This document shows, piece by piece, positions 1 through 8,790 of a DNA stretch of 64,000 nucleotides. The number at the start of each line of letters is the position of its first letter. The first letter of the stretch is position 1. Source of the DNA: Blastocatellia bacterium (GTDB taxonomy: Bacteria > Acidobacteriota > Blastocatellia > HR10 > J050). The translations under genes were made by a program, and so were the position numbers. The stretch covers positions 1-64,000 of the forward strand of contig JALSQX010000022.1 of the NCBI GenBank assembly GCA_026985075.1, given 5' to 3'. The notes under the pieces were generated by a model. The model had not been told where the DNA came from. It did no database searches and was given only the letters and a program-made list of their open reading frames with translations.

Positions 1-1
1 T

Positions 2-511
2 GGGCACATGTTGCTCAAATATTACCCTCCCGAACCCCAGCACCTGGACCTGTCCAAATTGAGCGCGGCCCTGGGTGTTTCACTGACTCTGGAAACGATG
101 AAGACGACGGGCATCATCAATCCTTATCCCAGCGATTATGACAGTGTGTTGAGCGTATTCCCCAATTTCATCGTGCCCGACATTGTCAGCGTTCTCTCGG
201 TTCACCGGTTGACGCCAATAGCGCCGGATCGGACATTGCTCGAGATCACGATTCTTGGCGATCCGCAGGATTCACCGGAGTTTCGAGAGTTCCGGCTCCG
301 ACAGTCTACCGTCTGGGGTCCGGGAGGACGAGCGGGCATTGATGATATCGCCGTGGCGGAGAAGTGTCAGAAAGGCGTATGCGTCAAGGCGACGCCCGTT
401 TCGCTCATGGCCCGTGGCTCGAGTGATGATCGGGCAGGAATGATCTTCAACGAGTACACGATTCGAGGGTTTTATCGACAATGGCGCCACTATATGGAAT
501 GGAGCGCGTGA
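2..511 (+). CDS. Rieske ring-hydroxylating oxygenase alpha subunit, C-terminal fragment (cut by window edge)
   Basis: The reading frame is open to the left edge, so only the last ~170 residues are visible. They match the C-terminal half of the catalytic (non-heme iron) domain of aromatic ring-hydroxylating dioxygenase alpha subunits: a beta-rich stretch with a typical closing region in which an acidic pair (GIDDIAVAEKCQKG) precedes a short aromatic-rich tail (YRQWRHYMEW). The Rieske domain and the iron histidines would lie upstream, outside the window. A beta subunit follows 59 bases later in the same direction, which supports an alpha-beta pair. Family membership is fairly secure; the substrate cannot be read. 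Confidence 0.75.
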   Translation, partial: GHMLLKYYPPEPQHLDLSKLSAALGVSLTLETMKTTGIINPYPSDYDSVLSVFPNFIVPDIVSVLSVHRLTPIAPDRTLLEITILGDPQDSPEFREFRLRQSTVWGPGGRAGIDDIAVAEKCQKGVCVKATPVSLMARGSSDDRAGMIFNEYTIRGFYRQWRHYMEWSA

Positions 512-570
512 TGAACGAGGGAGCTGCTCCGTTAATACCGAGAGCCATGCAGGGTGGGAGGTGAGCCGAG

Positions 571-1041
571 ATGCATCGATCCATGGAAAAAGAAGCCATC
601 CTTGATCTCCTTCATCGCTACGCCTGGTTGATCGACGAAAAGAAGTTTGATGAGTGGCTCGATCTCTTCACTGATGATGCCACTTACGTCGTGACCACTC
701 AGGAAAATGCTCGCGCAGGCTTCGAATTCGGTCCGATCATGGAACGGAAAGACACGCTGCGCGAACGCATCGGCGAGTATGAGAAACTCTGGTGGGTTGA
801 TCCTGTGGTAACCAGTCACCTCATCTCCAACCCACTCATTGAGGTGGTGGATTCGACTCGCGCAGAGGTCAAATGTTACATCACGCTCTATCGGACCGAA
901 GAAGATCAAGTCACCGAACTCCAGGGGTGCGCCAAATGTTGGCTGACATTGGAAAAGCGCGATGGCGCGTGGAAGATTCGCTCCTTCAAAGCGGTATTCG
1001 ATGCAGCCATCGTGCCGGGCGTCTTGGACGTTCCCGTCTGA
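571..1041 (+). CDS. Ring-hydroxylating oxygenase beta subunit (NTF2/SnoaL-like fold)
   Basis: A 156-residue protein of the small-subunit family of aromatic dioxygenases. It opens with a helix containing LLHRYAWLIDEKKFDEW and DLFTDDATYVV, the usual start of this alpha+beta cone fold, and ends with a strand-rich half (WLTLEKRDGAWKIRSF). Beta subunits are structural partners in alpha3beta3 oxygenases and carry no metal. The start at 571 is preceded by gggaggtgag; an in-frame ATG at 583 is an alternative. It follows the truncated alpha gene and precedes the DszB-like gene. A stand-alone SnoaL-type protein is less likely given the neighbour. Confidence 0.8.
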   Translation: MHRSMEKEAILDLLHRYAWLIDEKKFDEWLDLFTDDATYVVTTQENARAGFEFGPIMERKDTLRERIGEYEKLWWVDPVVTSHLISNPLIEVVDSTRAEVKCYITLYRTEEDQVTELQGCAKCWLTLEKRDGAWKIRSFKAVFDAAIVPGVLDVPV

Positions 1042-1121
1042 AGGGGGCATCCGATTCTGCCGACCCTCAGACCGGGTTTTCATGGAACCGATCACTCTCC
1101 GTACTGATAAATGGCGTTGCC

Positions 1122-2183
1122 ATGCGGCCGGATCTCGTTTACAGCAATTGTCCCGTCCCCAACGCCCTGTTGCTCGTCCTCAGGCGCTTTCGGGGAGAGC
1201 TGGAACGGCGAGGATTACGATTCGCTTTGCTTCCTCCCGACCAGGCGGACGTCCATTTCACCTTCGCCCATCCTCGATACTTCCGTTTCGGGGGTGAAAT
1301 TCCTCCGCTCATCTCCGAGGGGGTGAGAGCGCCTGGGCGAACCCAGCTCATCGGCCTCACCCGGTGTCGCACCCTACAGGGCTTCTTCGTGCTCTGTGAC
1401 TCCGATATCGTAGAACCAGCGGATCTCAAGGGGAAACGCATCGCGCTCACGTCTAACGCGATTCGGGTACTCGAGCACTTGGAAGGCGTTTCTTACGAGA
1501 CGATGGAGCCGTGGGAACAGACGCAACTCGCCCTGGGCACCTGGGAGGCGCGGGCGCTCATTCATACGCTGAACACAGCGGGGCTCACCCCGACCGACGT
1601 GGAGTGGGTCCCCGTACCGAATCCGTGGGCTGCTCACGCTCATCACGCGGCGCGCGTTTCGTCATCGTTCGCGCCTCAGGATCTCTTCCCCGACGCCGCT
1701 TCACCCGAGGGGAACGCTCAGGTGGCTGCTCTCGTCAAGCGCCGCGTCGATGCCATTTTCTCATTTCTTCCTTACGCCGCCGAACTCGAGCGCCGGGCGA
1801 TAGCGCGACCCGTTCTCGATCTCCGTCAATTCCCCGAGGATGATTATGTGAGCACCTGGACGGTGAGTCGTCAGCTCGTCGAAGAAGACCCAGAGGTCGT
1901 CCAGACCGTCGTTCGGCTCGCCGTCGCAGCCGGTCGATGGGCGGCGAACCACCCTGATGAAGTCGCTGCCATTCACGCTGAGAACCTCGGCGTGAGCGTC
2001 GAAGCGGTCTGGCGGGCGTTCGGTCCTCGTTTCCACGAACAGCTCGTTCCCTGTCTCGATCCAGCGCTCATCGAGACGCTCGATCGCACGCAGGCGTTTC
2101 TCCTCGAGCACAACCTTTTGCCGAGGACAGTGAAGCTGGAAGAATGGATCGAGCCGAGTTTCCTCCAGAGCGTTCGGTGCTGA
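1122..2183 (+). CDS. DszB-like aromatic sulfinate desulfinase
   Basis: A 353-residue protein with strong similarity, recalled from known sequences, to DszB, the 2'-hydroxybiphenyl-2-sulfinate desulfinase of the 4S dibenzothiophene pathway. DszB cleaves the aryl C-S bond to yield sulfite. Seen here: YSNCPVPNALL with Cys10 where DszB has its nucleophile Cys27; VHFTF with His45; and RFGGEIPPLISEGVRAPGRT with Arg55. The His-to-Arg spacing of ten matches the DszB triad. Further blocks also match (GSWEARALLHTL-like, DLFPDAA, FLPYAAELE, TWTVSRQLV, RTQAFLLEHNLL). The fold is that of periplasmic binding proteins, but there is no signal peptide. The start chosen is ATG 1122; the ribosome site is weak and the open frame extends upstream. 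No DszA or DszC is nearby, so the true sulfinate is unknown. Confidence 0.88.
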   Translation: MRPDLVYSNCPVPNALLLVLRRFRGELERRGLRFALLPPDQADVHFTFAHPRYFRFGGEIPPLISEGVRAPGRTQLIGLTRCRTLQGFFVLCDSDIVEPADLKGKRIALTSNAIRVLEHLEGVSYETMEPWEQTQLALGTWEARALIHTLNTAGLTPTDVEWVPVPNPWAAHAHHAARVSSSFAPQDLFPDAASPEGNAQVAALVKRRVDAIFSFLPYAAELERRAIARPVLDLRQFPEDDYVSTWTVSRQLVEEDPEVVQTVVRLAVAAGRWAANHPDEVAAIHAENLGVSVEAVWRAFGPRFHEQLVPCLDPALIETLDRTQAFLLEHNLLPRTVKLEEWIEPSFLQSVRC

Positions 2184-2264
2184 AAAAATTTTGCTCGGAG
2201 GGGGTTGGGATTCGAGTCGACTGATGAGATGTGATCCGATCTCAGATGATTCCTGGAGGTGATC

Positions 2265-3401
2265 ATGGTCGGGGAGATGAGGCCGCCTTCGGGGAAGGAG
2301 CGTATCCCCGAATTGGGATTCCGGAACTATTGGTATCCGGCATTGAAGTCGAAAAAGGTGGGAAGGAAACCAGTTCACCTCCGCCTGCTCGGCGAAGACC
2401 TGGTGCTGTTTCGCGCTCGAGGGCGCCTATGGGCTTTGGAGGGGAAATGCCCTCATCGGGGGATGCCGTTGTGGTTGGGCCGATCGCATTTCCCAGGGAC
2501 GCTGAGTTGTGCCCATCACGGGTGGACGTTCGATCACCAGGGGCGATGCGTCGCGGCCCTGCTGGAAGGTCCAGCCAGTTCCTTGCCACCGAAAATCCGC
2601 CTTCGCTCCTATCCTGTGGAGGAGCGATTCGGCGTGGTGTGGATCTTCATGGGAGAGCAGACGCCACCGCCGTTGAACGAGGATCTTCCTCCGGTTCTGT
2701 TGAAGCCGGATCTGGTCGTGTGCACGGATATTCAAGACTGGCAGTGTAACTGGCGGGTGGTCATCGAGAACTTCATGGATCCTCTTCATGCTCTCTACGT
2801 CCATCGCCGGTCGTTGCTCATGCTTTTCGATATGGTGTTGAGCTCGGCTCGACTAGAAGTTCGGGATACCGATGATGGTCGAGGATTCCACCTGGAGTAC
2901 AGAGGAGATTCCTATCAGGATATCTATCCCGGATTGGGCCGGTACCCACGACGATGGTGGTGGCGTCGGTTGAAAGCGCGACTGTTCGGTGAGGACACAT
3001 TCTGGGAGCGAGGCTTCTTCGCCGAAGTGCGCCTGCCATCTCACACCAGCGTCAACCTGCCCGGCGGAGTGACATATATTCAATGGCTGGTTCCTCAAGA
3101 CAGAGAGGAGACGCGGAGTGTCGCGTTCACTGTCGTGCAGGCGCGCGGTCTCCGTGCTCTCAACTTCAAGTTCTGGTACTACGTATTGTTTCATTGGTTG
3201 GAGAATCGGGGGGCGTATTCGGTGTTGGGACAGGATCGCCTCATCTGCGAACATCAAGATTATCGGCATCCGGAGAAGTTATCGGTGACCGACGTCGGGA
3301 TCATTCGCTGGCGAAAGGAAGCCTGGCGGCGTGCTCGGAGGGCCGGAGGCGAAGAGCCCTGGACGACCGTCTGTCGGCGGTCGGAGGACTCGGCGAGGTG
3401 A
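2265..3401 (+). CDS. Single-component-type Rieske oxygenase alpha subunit
   Basis: A 378-residue Rieske oxygenase of the vanillate demethylase/phenoxybenzoate dioxygenase type. The N-terminal Rieske domain has Cys62-Pro-His64 and Cys82-Ala-His-His85, ligands of a [2Fe-2S] cluster. The catalytic domain has ENFMDPLHALYVH with His175 and His180 as likely mononuclear iron ligands. It is shorter than the naphthalene-dioxygenase type alphas in this window and has no beta partner of its own. These enzymes hydroxylate or demethylate aromatics and need an external reductase, which is absent here. ATG 2265 follows ggaggtgatc. It lies downstream of the desulfinase and upstream of a binding-protein-fold gene, probably in one transcript. 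Confidence 0.88.
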   Translation: MVGEMRPPSGKERIPELGFRNYWYPALKSKKVGRKPVHLRLLGEDLVLFRARGRLWALEGKCPHRGMPLWLGRSHFPGTLSCAHHGWTFDHQGRCVAALLEGPASSLPPKIRLRSYPVEERFGVVWIFMGEQTPPPLNEDLPPVLLKPDLVVCTDIQDWQCNWRVVIENFMDPLHALYVHRRSLLMLFDMVLSSARLEVRDTDDGRGFHLEYRGDSYQDIYPGLGRYPRRWWWRRLKARLFGEDTFWERGFFAEVRLPSHTSVNLPGGVTYIQWLVPQDREETRSVAFTVVQARGLRALNFKFWYYVLFHWLENRGAYSVLGQDRLICEHQDYRHPEKLSVTDVGIIRWRKEAWRRARRAGGEEPWTTVCRRSEDSAR

Positions 3402-3483
3402 ACGCCAGGAGTGGTTCCGCGCATCGAGGGCGATGTGACGCCTTCTCCCTTGAGTGCCGGGTGCTGTTTCCTGGAGGTGAACG

Positions 3484-4344
3484 ATGGCTGAACAAAAAGA
3501 GGTGAGCGTAGCCACAGCCCATTCGGGATTGACGGGCAATATCGTGTTCCTCAATCGGGAACCATACCAGCGGGAGGGATTGCGGGTGCAGCTCATCTGT
3601 CCGGGGACCGGCCGCGCTATCGTGGAGGCGCTGCTTCGTGGCGAGGCGGATTACACCAATGTGCTGGCGGGACCGATCATGGCAGCGGTAGGGGGAGCAC
3701 CGTTGAAGTTCGTTCTCGACTACCAGCATCGAGGGTGGGAGCTGTGGGCGCGTCCCGAGATCATGACCGTATCGGATTTGGTGGGTAAGACGATTGCTCA
3801 GACGTCTCCCCTCGCCGAGAAATATCTGCATGCGGCGCTCCAGCGACATGGCGTCGACCCTCGCGCTGTGCGCACTGGCCAGCCAGTGTTTTCACCTCAA
3901 GGTATCCTCGCCGGAGAAGTCGATGCGGCATTGTTGCTGGCGCCGATGACGGCGGAAGCCGAGCGCGCCGGTTTACGCCGTCTGCTGGGGGCGGCAGAGA
4001 TCGGTGATCCACCCACCTATGGATTGATGACCACCGATGAGCGATTGCGGAGCCATCCCGATGAAGTCAGGCGAATGATTCGAGCCACGCTCAACAGCGT
4101 CAGGCAACTCCTGGAGGATCCCACCCGGAGATTCGCTCTGGTCAAGGAATTGGGTACGCCCGACGAATTGGTCGAAGCCGCACTGGAGGCGACGATCGGA
4201 CATCTGGATGCCACGGGGGACATTCCTGCCGAAACACAGCGGCGATGGATAGAGATCGCTTGTGAAGCGACCGGCGTTCAGCATCCAGTTCCGCTCACTC
4301 AGGTGTTCGATTTCGGCATCCTTCACCAACTGGAGTCCGCCTGA
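3484..4344 (+). CDS. NMT1/THI5/SsuA-like binding-protein-fold protein without signal peptide
   Basis: A 286-residue protein with the type-II periplasmic binding fold of the SsuA/THI5/NMT1 group (GEADYTNVLAGPIMAA, LVGKTIAQTS, GEVDAALLLAP, hinge and lobe pattern). It lacks any hydrophobic leader: the N-terminus is MAEQKEVSVATAHSG, so it should stay in the cytoplasm. No ABC permease or ATPase gene is adjacent. The same fold is used by cytosolic enzymes such as DszB and, by recollection, 4,5-dihydroxyphthalate decarboxylase, so an enzymatic role is plausible. The start follows ggaggtgaacg. It sits between the Rieske oxygenase and the molybdenum enzyme. The function is not determined. Confidence 0.7.
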   Translation: MAEQKEVSVATAHSGLTGNIVFLNREPYQREGLRVQLICPGTGRAIVEALLRGEADYTNVLAGPIMAAVGGAPLKFVLDYQHRGWELWARPEIMTVSDLVGKTIAQTSPLAEKYLHAALQRHGVDPRAVRTGQPVFSPQGILAGEVDAALLLAPMTAEAERAGLRRLLGAAEIGDPPTYGLMTTDERLRSHPDEVRRMIRATLNSVRQLLEDPTRRFALVKELGTPDELVEAALEATIGHLDATGDIPAETQRRWIEIACEATGVQHPVPLTQVFDFGILHQLESA

Positions 4345-4414
4345 GCGGGAGCCAGACTGATCGGGCCTTGACGCTCGCGGCCCATCAACTGAGAAGTAGA
4401 GAAGGAGGATCAGC

Positions 4415-6649
4415 ATGAACGCATCATCCGTCAAGCGCGTCATTTGTTGTCATTGTCCGATGGCTTGTGGATTGCTGGCTCACATTGAGCGGGGGAAGGT
4501 CGTGAAGCTCACCGGAGATCCAGATCACGCCATCAGTCGCGGTTTCATTTGTATCAAGGGCGAACGAGCCGCCGAGTATCACGATCACCCCGATCGTCTC
4601 AATTATCCTTTGAAACGCGCAGGACGGCGTGGCGAAGGCAAGTGGGAGCGCATCAGTTGGGATCAGGCGATGGACGAGATTGCCGGGAAATTGCGTGCCC
4701 TTCGAGATCGCTATGGCCCCGAAAGTGTCGCACTGTTACATGGGACGTTTCATGGTCCTGAATGTGGGATCGGCATCCGGTTCCTCAATCTTTTTGGCAG
4801 CCCGAATTCGAGCGGTATGGGCATTCCTTGCGCCGGGCCAGCGATGGAGGCCGAAGCTCTGACCTATGGATTCGGACCGACATACATTTCGCCACCGACG
4901 CCAGGCGTCACCAGATGCATCGTCATCTGGGGGAGCCGGCCTTCGGCCTCTCAGCCTCCCGTATGGCTGGCTATTCGGGCCTGTCAGGAAGCGGGGGCGA
5001 AATTAATCGTCATCGATCCGATGAAGACCGAGGAGGCTGAGGCGGCCGATCTCTGGCTTCAGCTCAGACCGGGAACGGACGGCGCTTTGGCCCTGGGGTG
5101 GCTTCATGTCATCATCGACGAAGAGCTTTATGATCGGGACTTCGTCAGGCAGTGGACCCATGGATTCGAGGCGTTGAAGGCGCGCGTCCGGGATTATCCT
5201 CCGGAGAAAGTCGAAGCCATCACCTGGGTGCCGAGAGCGCAGATTGTGGAATCGGCGCGCCTGTTTGCTCGCCATCAGCCAGCCATTCTCAACTGGGGCG
5301 TGGCCAATGCGCAGTTGGGGCGTAACGCCATTCAGACGGAGCGGGCCAAGGCCATCCTTCGAGCGATAACCGGTGCGCTCGATCAGATGGGCGGAACATT
5401 GTTGCTCGGCCCGCCGAGCCGCGCTCGTATCATGCCCGACATGGAACTCTACGATCACCTCTCCGAAGCGCAACGGAAGAAAAAAATCGGCAGCGACCGG
5501 TTCCGGCTTCACGGCGAAGGATACGAGCGATTGAGTCGAGCCATGCGACGAGTGTGGGCCAAGGAGCGATTGCTCAGTCAACTGTGGGCAGCGGACGTTC
5601 CTTCGCCGCTCATATGGCGAGCTATCTTGCATGAAGATCCCTATCCCATCAAGGCCGTGCTCATTCAATACCATAATCCCCTTGGGGCGAGCGCCAACGG
5701 CGGCATCGTCTATGACGCGCTCAAGAACGAGAACCTGGAACTCTCGGTCGTTCACGAGTTGTTCATGACGCCGACGGCGGAACTGGCCGATTACGTCCTT
5801 CCCGCGTGCCATTGGCTGGAGAAGTCGGCCTTCTCGAGCTTCTTTGGATGGGCGAACATGGTGGTGGTTGGCGATCGGGCTGTTCCGCCGAGTCACGAGC
5901 GACATAATGATTATGAACTGTGGCGGGACCTCGGTCGTCGACTGGGCCAGGAGGCCTATTGGCCGGAGACGCTGGAAGCATTCTGGGATGAGATGTTACG
6001 ACCCGCCGGCATCAATTTCCATCAATTGGTGAATAGCGAACAACCATGGATCCTGGAACCCCCTGCTTTCCAGAAGTACGCCGAGCCCGATCCCCAGACG
6101 GGGCGTCCACGAGGGTTCGGAACGCCGACCGGGAAAGTGGAATTCGCGTCCACTATCTTGGAAGAGCTCGGTTATGATCCATTGCCCGACTATGAAGAAC
6201 CGCCAGAGAGTCCGGTCAATGATCCCGGACTCGCTCAGCAGTATCCGCTCATCCTCATCACCGGCGGCACGGTCATCGAATGTCATCATCAAGGTATGCG
6301 GCAGGTGACGTTCTTTCGCGAAAAGTACCCACATCCCGAACTGCGCATTCATCCGGAAACCGCCGCCCAGTTGAACATCGCTGATGGCGATTGGGTTTAC
6401 ATTGAAACCCGTCGAGGCCGTATCAAGCAGCGGGCTCGACTCACCGATCGCATTCATCCTCGTGTCGTGCAGGCGGACCGATGGTGGTATCCAGAAGAGC
6501 CGGGTCCAGAACCACATCTGCATGGATTCTGGAAGTCTAATGTCAACGTCGTCACGGCAGATGATCCGGAGGTTTGCGATCCCATGTATGGGACGTGGTT
6601 CAATCGCGGGAATCTGTGCCGCGTCTATAAAGTGGAAGATGAGGCGTGA
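4415..6649 (+). CDS. Molybdopterin oxidoreductase, DMSO-reductase superfamily catalytic subunit
   Basis: A 744-residue molybdenum/tungsten bis-MGD enzyme. The N-terminus has the [4Fe-4S] motif Cys11-x2-Cys14-x3-Cys18 with Cys46 in GFICIKG. A cysteine at 139 (GMGIPCAGPA) lies where the metal-ligating residue of Nap/Psr/acetylene-hydratase-like members falls. The C-terminal cap (LRIHPETAAQLNIADGDWVY, molydopterin-dinucleotide-binding domain) is complete. No twin-arginine signal is present, and no iron-sulfur or membrane subunit is adjacent, so it looks cytoplasmic and single-subunit. Candidates are acetylene-hydratase-like, transhydroxylase-like or S-/N-oxide reductase-like enzymes; the reaction cannot be read from sequence. 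A strong ribosome site (gaaggagg) precedes it. Confidence 0.85.
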   Translation: MNASSVKRVICCHCPMACGLLAHIERGKVVKLTGDPDHAISRGFICIKGERAAEYHDHPDRLNYPLKRAGRRGEGKWERISWDQAMDEIAGKLRALRDRYGPESVALLHGTFHGPECGIGIRFLNLFGSPNSSGMGIPCAGPAMEAEALTYGFGPTYISPPTPGVTRCIVIWGSRPSASQPPVWLAIRACQEAGAKLIVIDPMKTEEAEAADLWLQLRPGTDGALALGWLHVIIDEELYDRDFVRQWTHGFEALKARVRDYPPEKVEAITWVPRAQIVESARLFARHQPAILNWGVANAQLGRNAIQTERAKAILRAITGALDQMGGTLLLGPPSRARIMPDMELYDHLSEAQRKKKIGSDRFRLHGEGYERLSRAMRRVWAKERLLSQLWAADVPSPLIWRAILHEDPYPIKAVLIQYHNPLGASANGGIVYDALKNENLELSVVHELFMTPTAELADYVLPACHWLEKSAFSSFFGWANMVVVGDRAVPPSHERHNDYELWRDLGRRLGQEAYWPETLEAFWDEMLRPAGINFHQLVNSEQPWILEPPAFQKYAEPDPQTGRPRGFGTPTGKVEFASTILEELGYDPLPDYEEPPESPVNDPGLAQQYPLILITGGTVIECHHQGMRQVTFFREKYPHPELRIHPETAAQLNIADGDWVYIETRRGRIKQRARLTDRIHPRVVQADRWWYPEEPGPEPHLHGFWKSNVNVVTADDPEVCDPMYGTWFNRGNLCRVYKVEDEA

Positions 6650-6694
6650 GCGAAATCCGTAGGCGTACATTGTCATTTCACAGGAGGTGGGGAA

Positions 6695-8038
6695 ATGCCC
6701 GGAATGGATGGTCAAAGCGAGATTGAGCGACTTCTCGATGAGATGGAGCGCTCGCTGGAGCAGGGGCTCATCCCGGCCCGTATTTTCAATGATCCCGAAA
6801 TTCATCGATTGGAATTGGAGTGGCTCTTTGCCCGCGCCTGGGTGTTTGTGGGACACGAGACGGAGATCCCCCGGCCAGGCGATTACTGTCTCCGGTACAT
6901 CGGCCAGGATCCTTTCATCTTCGTTCGGGATGAGGCAGGCAGCGTGCGCGTCCTGTTCAACGCCTGTCGCCATCGTGGCGTTCAGGTCTGTCGCGCCGAG
7001 CGGGGGAACGCGTCTCATTTCCGTTGCGTGTATCATGGGTGGACGTACACAAACAGCGGTGAGCTGGTCGGGATTCCCGCCGCCGAAGAGGCTTACAGAG
7101 GATTCGACAAGAGCGCCTGGGGACTGCTGCCGGCCCCTCACGTGGCCTCCATTCATGGGCTCGTCTTTGCTGCGCTCGATCCTCAGGCCCCTCCATTTGA
7201 AGAGTTCCTCGGAGGGATGAAGTGGTATCTGGATCTCCTCTTCGGTCTCACCGAAGAGGGAATGGAAGTCATTGGCGAACCGCATCGCTGGATCCTGGAG
7301 GCCAACTGGAAAATTGCCGCCGATAACTTCGCCGGTGACGATTACCATACGCTCTATCTCCATAAGTCGATGTGGGACGTGAACGTATTCCAGGTGCCGG
7401 CTCGAGCTAATATGATGGGATATCACGTTCAGGCGGGGAATGGTCACACCATCAGCTTCTCCATGGCGCCCGATCCCAATGAGCCGGGCCCGACCTTCTG
7501 GGGATATCCGCCAGAGATCGTCGCTCGCTTTCGCCCCGACCGCGTGACCCCGGAGCAGTATGAGCTCGCCCGTCGATCTCGAGTGAGCGTGGGCACCATC
7601 TTCCCCAATCTTTCATTCCTGACCGTGCCGTTGACCGCCGATCCGGATCGCATCCCTCCGACGACATTCATGACGATCCGTCAATGGCAACCGAAGGGGC
7701 CAGATCGTATGGAGATCTGGAGTTGGGCATTGATGTGGGAAGGGGTCTCGCCCGAATTTCGCGAGCGCTCGTATCAAGCGTGTATGGCCAGCTTCAGTCC
7801 TTCGGGGATCTTCGAGCAAGATGACACCGTTCCCTGGCCGCTCGCGACGAGGACCGCGGGAACGTTTTTCTTTGGGCGGCGAAATGAGATGCTGAATTAT
7901 CAAATGGGGCTCAGCACGGGGACGGCACAACCGGTCACTGATTGGCCCGGTCCTGGCGTGGCGTATTCTCCTCGATATGAAGAGGGCGTGCAGCGTCATT
8001 TCTATCGACGCTGGCTCGAATATATGAGAGCGAGATAA
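6695..8038 (+). CDS. Rieske ring-hydroxylating dioxygenase alpha subunit
   Basis: A 447-residue large subunit of the biphenyl/naphthalene dioxygenase type. The Rieske ligands are Cys91, His93, Cys111 and His114 (CRHRG, CVYHGW). The catalytic iron triad is His218 and His223 (DDYHTLYLH) plus an Asp near 376 (FEQDD). The final residues (RHFYRRWLEYM) are typical of the family. The start follows caggaggtgg. Its beta subunit begins 199 bases downstream. Such enzymes add dioxygen across an aromatic bond to give a cis-dihydrodiol and receive electrons from a ferredoxin not encoded here. Overall similarity to the alphas at 11,735 and 23,047 is clear but only moderate. Confidence 0.92.
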   Translation: MPGMDGQSEIERLLDEMERSLEQGLIPARIFNDPEIHRLELEWLFARAWVFVGHETEIPRPGDYCLRYIGQDPFIFVRDEAGSVRVLFNACRHRGVQVCRAERGNASHFRCVYHGWTYTNSGELVGIPAAEEAYRGFDKSAWGLLPAPHVASIHGLVFAALDPQAPPFEEFLGGMKWYLDLLFGLTEEGMEVIGEPHRWILEANWKIAADNFAGDDYHTLYLHKSMWDVNVFQVPARANMMGYHVQAGNGHTISFSMAPDPNEPGPTFWGYPPEIVARFRPDRVTPEQYELARRSRVSVGTIFPNLSFLTVPLTADPDRIPPTTFMTIRQWQPKGPDRMEIWSWALMWEGVSPEFRERSYQACMASFSPSGIFEQDDTVPWPLATRTAGTFFFGRRNEMLNYQMGLSTGTAQPVTDWPGPGVAYSPRYEEGVQRHFYRRWLEYMRAR

Positions 8039-8238
8039 TGGAGAGTCGACACCGCTCGGCCGGTGGTCAACCTTCCATGCAGTGGCCGCGGGATGCCCTG
8101 TCTTTCAATAATGGTGAATCGGCAAGAGCCGATGTCTGATTGAGATACCGGCCAATCACAAGCTGGTGATTCGCCTGCTGCCTCTAGCAGTTGGAGGCCG
8201 AGAGTGAAGTGAATCACTCTTCGGAGGAGCACTCATCA

Positions 8239-8747
8239 TGTCCGATCAACATCCACCGCTCTATCACCAGGTCGTCGATTTCTTGATGCACGAGGCCGCT
8301 CTGCTCGATGACGGGCGGTTCCAGGAGTGGTTCGAGCTCTTGGCGGAGGACATCGTGTACCAGATTCCCGTCCGCACGACGCGCGATCGAGAAGCTGGGC
8401 GTGGATTCAGTCAGCAAGCGTGGCACATGAACGAGACTTGGGGAACGCTGAAGACGCGCGTGGCCCGTCTGGCGACGAAAGCAGCATGGGCGGAAGATCC
8501 ACCAACGCGAACGCGGCATTTCGTCACCAATATCCGCGTTCGGCCTGGCGACGAGGAGAATGAAGTTCGGGTCACGTCCAATGTGCTCGTGCTTCGGCAT
8601 CAGGGTGACTCGCCGTCAGCGCAATTCTTGTCTGGCGAACGCCATGACGTTCTGCGCCGGGAGAATGGCCGGTGGTGGTTGGCGCGACGGCTCGTTCTCC
8701 TCGATCAAACGACTTTGGGGACACACAACCTGGCCATCTTCATCTGA
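8239..8747 (+). CDS. Ring-hydroxylating dioxygenase beta subunit
   Basis: A 169-residue beta subunit of the 3-phenylpropionate/biphenyl dioxygenase type whose ATG lies at about 8238. It shows LLDDGRFQEWFELLAEDI, then YQIPVRTTRDRE, then WAEDPPTRTRHFVTNIRV and the characteristic C-terminal half with RRLVLLDQTTLGTHNL. It is a paralogue of the beta subunit at 24,451; the blocks AWAEDPP and TRTRHF are shared. The ATG is preceded by cggaggagcac and by a short inverted repeat (agagtga/tcactct, 8200-8219). It pairs with the alpha gene at 6,695. The fold is NTF2-like and structural in the alpha3beta3 hexamer. Confidence 0.9.
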
Positions 8748-8790
8748 TTCGCTATCTCGGTGGAGCCGCGCGCAAGGAGAGGAAAGTCCT

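Noticed and set aside
5996-7447. Long open frame on the minus strand (about 480 codons)
   Set aside because: It lies wholly opposite the molybdopterin enzyme and a Rieske alpha gene, both with clear motifs. Its translation shows no family features; it is a shadow of GC-rich coding DNA.
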